A DNA stretch of 64,000 bases from Mugil cephalus (lineage: Eukaryota > Chordata > Actinopteri > Mugiliformes > Mugilidae), in contig NC_061776.1 of NCBI RefSeq assembly GCF_022458985.1, forward strand, positions 9,380,591 through 9,444,590, in the 5' to 3' direction. Both the position numbers and the translations under genes were made by a program. Below are positions 63,901 to 64,000 of the stretch, piece after piece. Each line of letters opens with the position of its first letter. Positions within the stretch are counted from its first letter, which is position 1. The notes under the pieces were generated by a model. It saw only the letters and a program-made list of their open reading frames with translations, was not told the DNA's origin and did no database searches.

Positions 63901-64000
63901 GTTCAGCGTTGACCTGATTAGCAAACGTGCTGGTTGCTGTATTCTGCCATTAACTGGCAGACATGGTGTTTTATGTAGTGTGATTTATCTTTTAATTGCT

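Overview
This window is nuclear DNA from a teleost fish. The three protein-coding genes are split into vertebrate-type exons with GT-AG borders. The spaces between exons are AT-rich, carry long CA/GT microsatellites, and are filled with relics of the DNA transposons typical of ray-finned fish (Tc1-like, hAT-like, Harbinger-like). I see no prokaryotic features, no rRNA or tRNA genes, no CRISPR array and no intact mobile element.

Layout. From 1 to about 14.7 kb no recognised gene is present. This stretch holds repeats, a GT microsatellite, several low-repeat GC-balanced islands that may be regulatory, and one long coiled-coil reading frame on the minus strand (6682-7635). From 15162 to 29694, on the minus strand, lies a complete 18-exon acetyl-CoA synthetase gene of the cytosolic ACSS2 type. 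I could reconstruct it without a frame break as a 673-residue protein. From 31204 to 37393, on the plus strand, lies a complete 8-exon NDUFV2 gene, the 24-kDa [2Fe-2S] subunit of mitochondrial complex I (244 residues). At about 39.0-39.6 kb there is a CpG-rich promoter with a non-coding first exon. It probably belongs to ANKRD12, whose first two coding exons are at 59227-59286 and 63290-63440; the gene runs off the right edge. Its roughly 19.6-kb first intron fills most of the right half. That intron contains a 0.5-kb inverted-repeat element with a broken THAP-like zinc finger and a second CpG-rich promoter-like island near 52.5-53.2 kb.

How the genes relate. NDUFV2 next to ANKRD12 in the same orientation matches the arrangement on human chromosome 18p. 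The acetyl-CoA synthetase is head-to-head with NDUFV2, with 1.5 kb between start codons. Human ACSS2 is on another chromosome, so this copy may be the teleost ACSS2-like paralogue. One product feeds acetate into cytosolic/nuclear acetyl-CoA, another is a core electron-carrying part of complex I, and the third is a nuclear co-regulator. Nothing in the sequence shows that they act together.

Points that most deserve checking: a non-consensus GC splice donor in NDUFV2 intron 4; an extra cysteine beside its iron-sulfur ligands; the THAP-like inverted-repeat element; a likely one-base frameshift near the end of the coiled-coil frame; RFX X-box palindromes in and beside the acetyl-CoA synthetase gene; and clustered NRF1-, CRE- and E-box-type sites at the promoters. 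I did not find a convincing new biological system.
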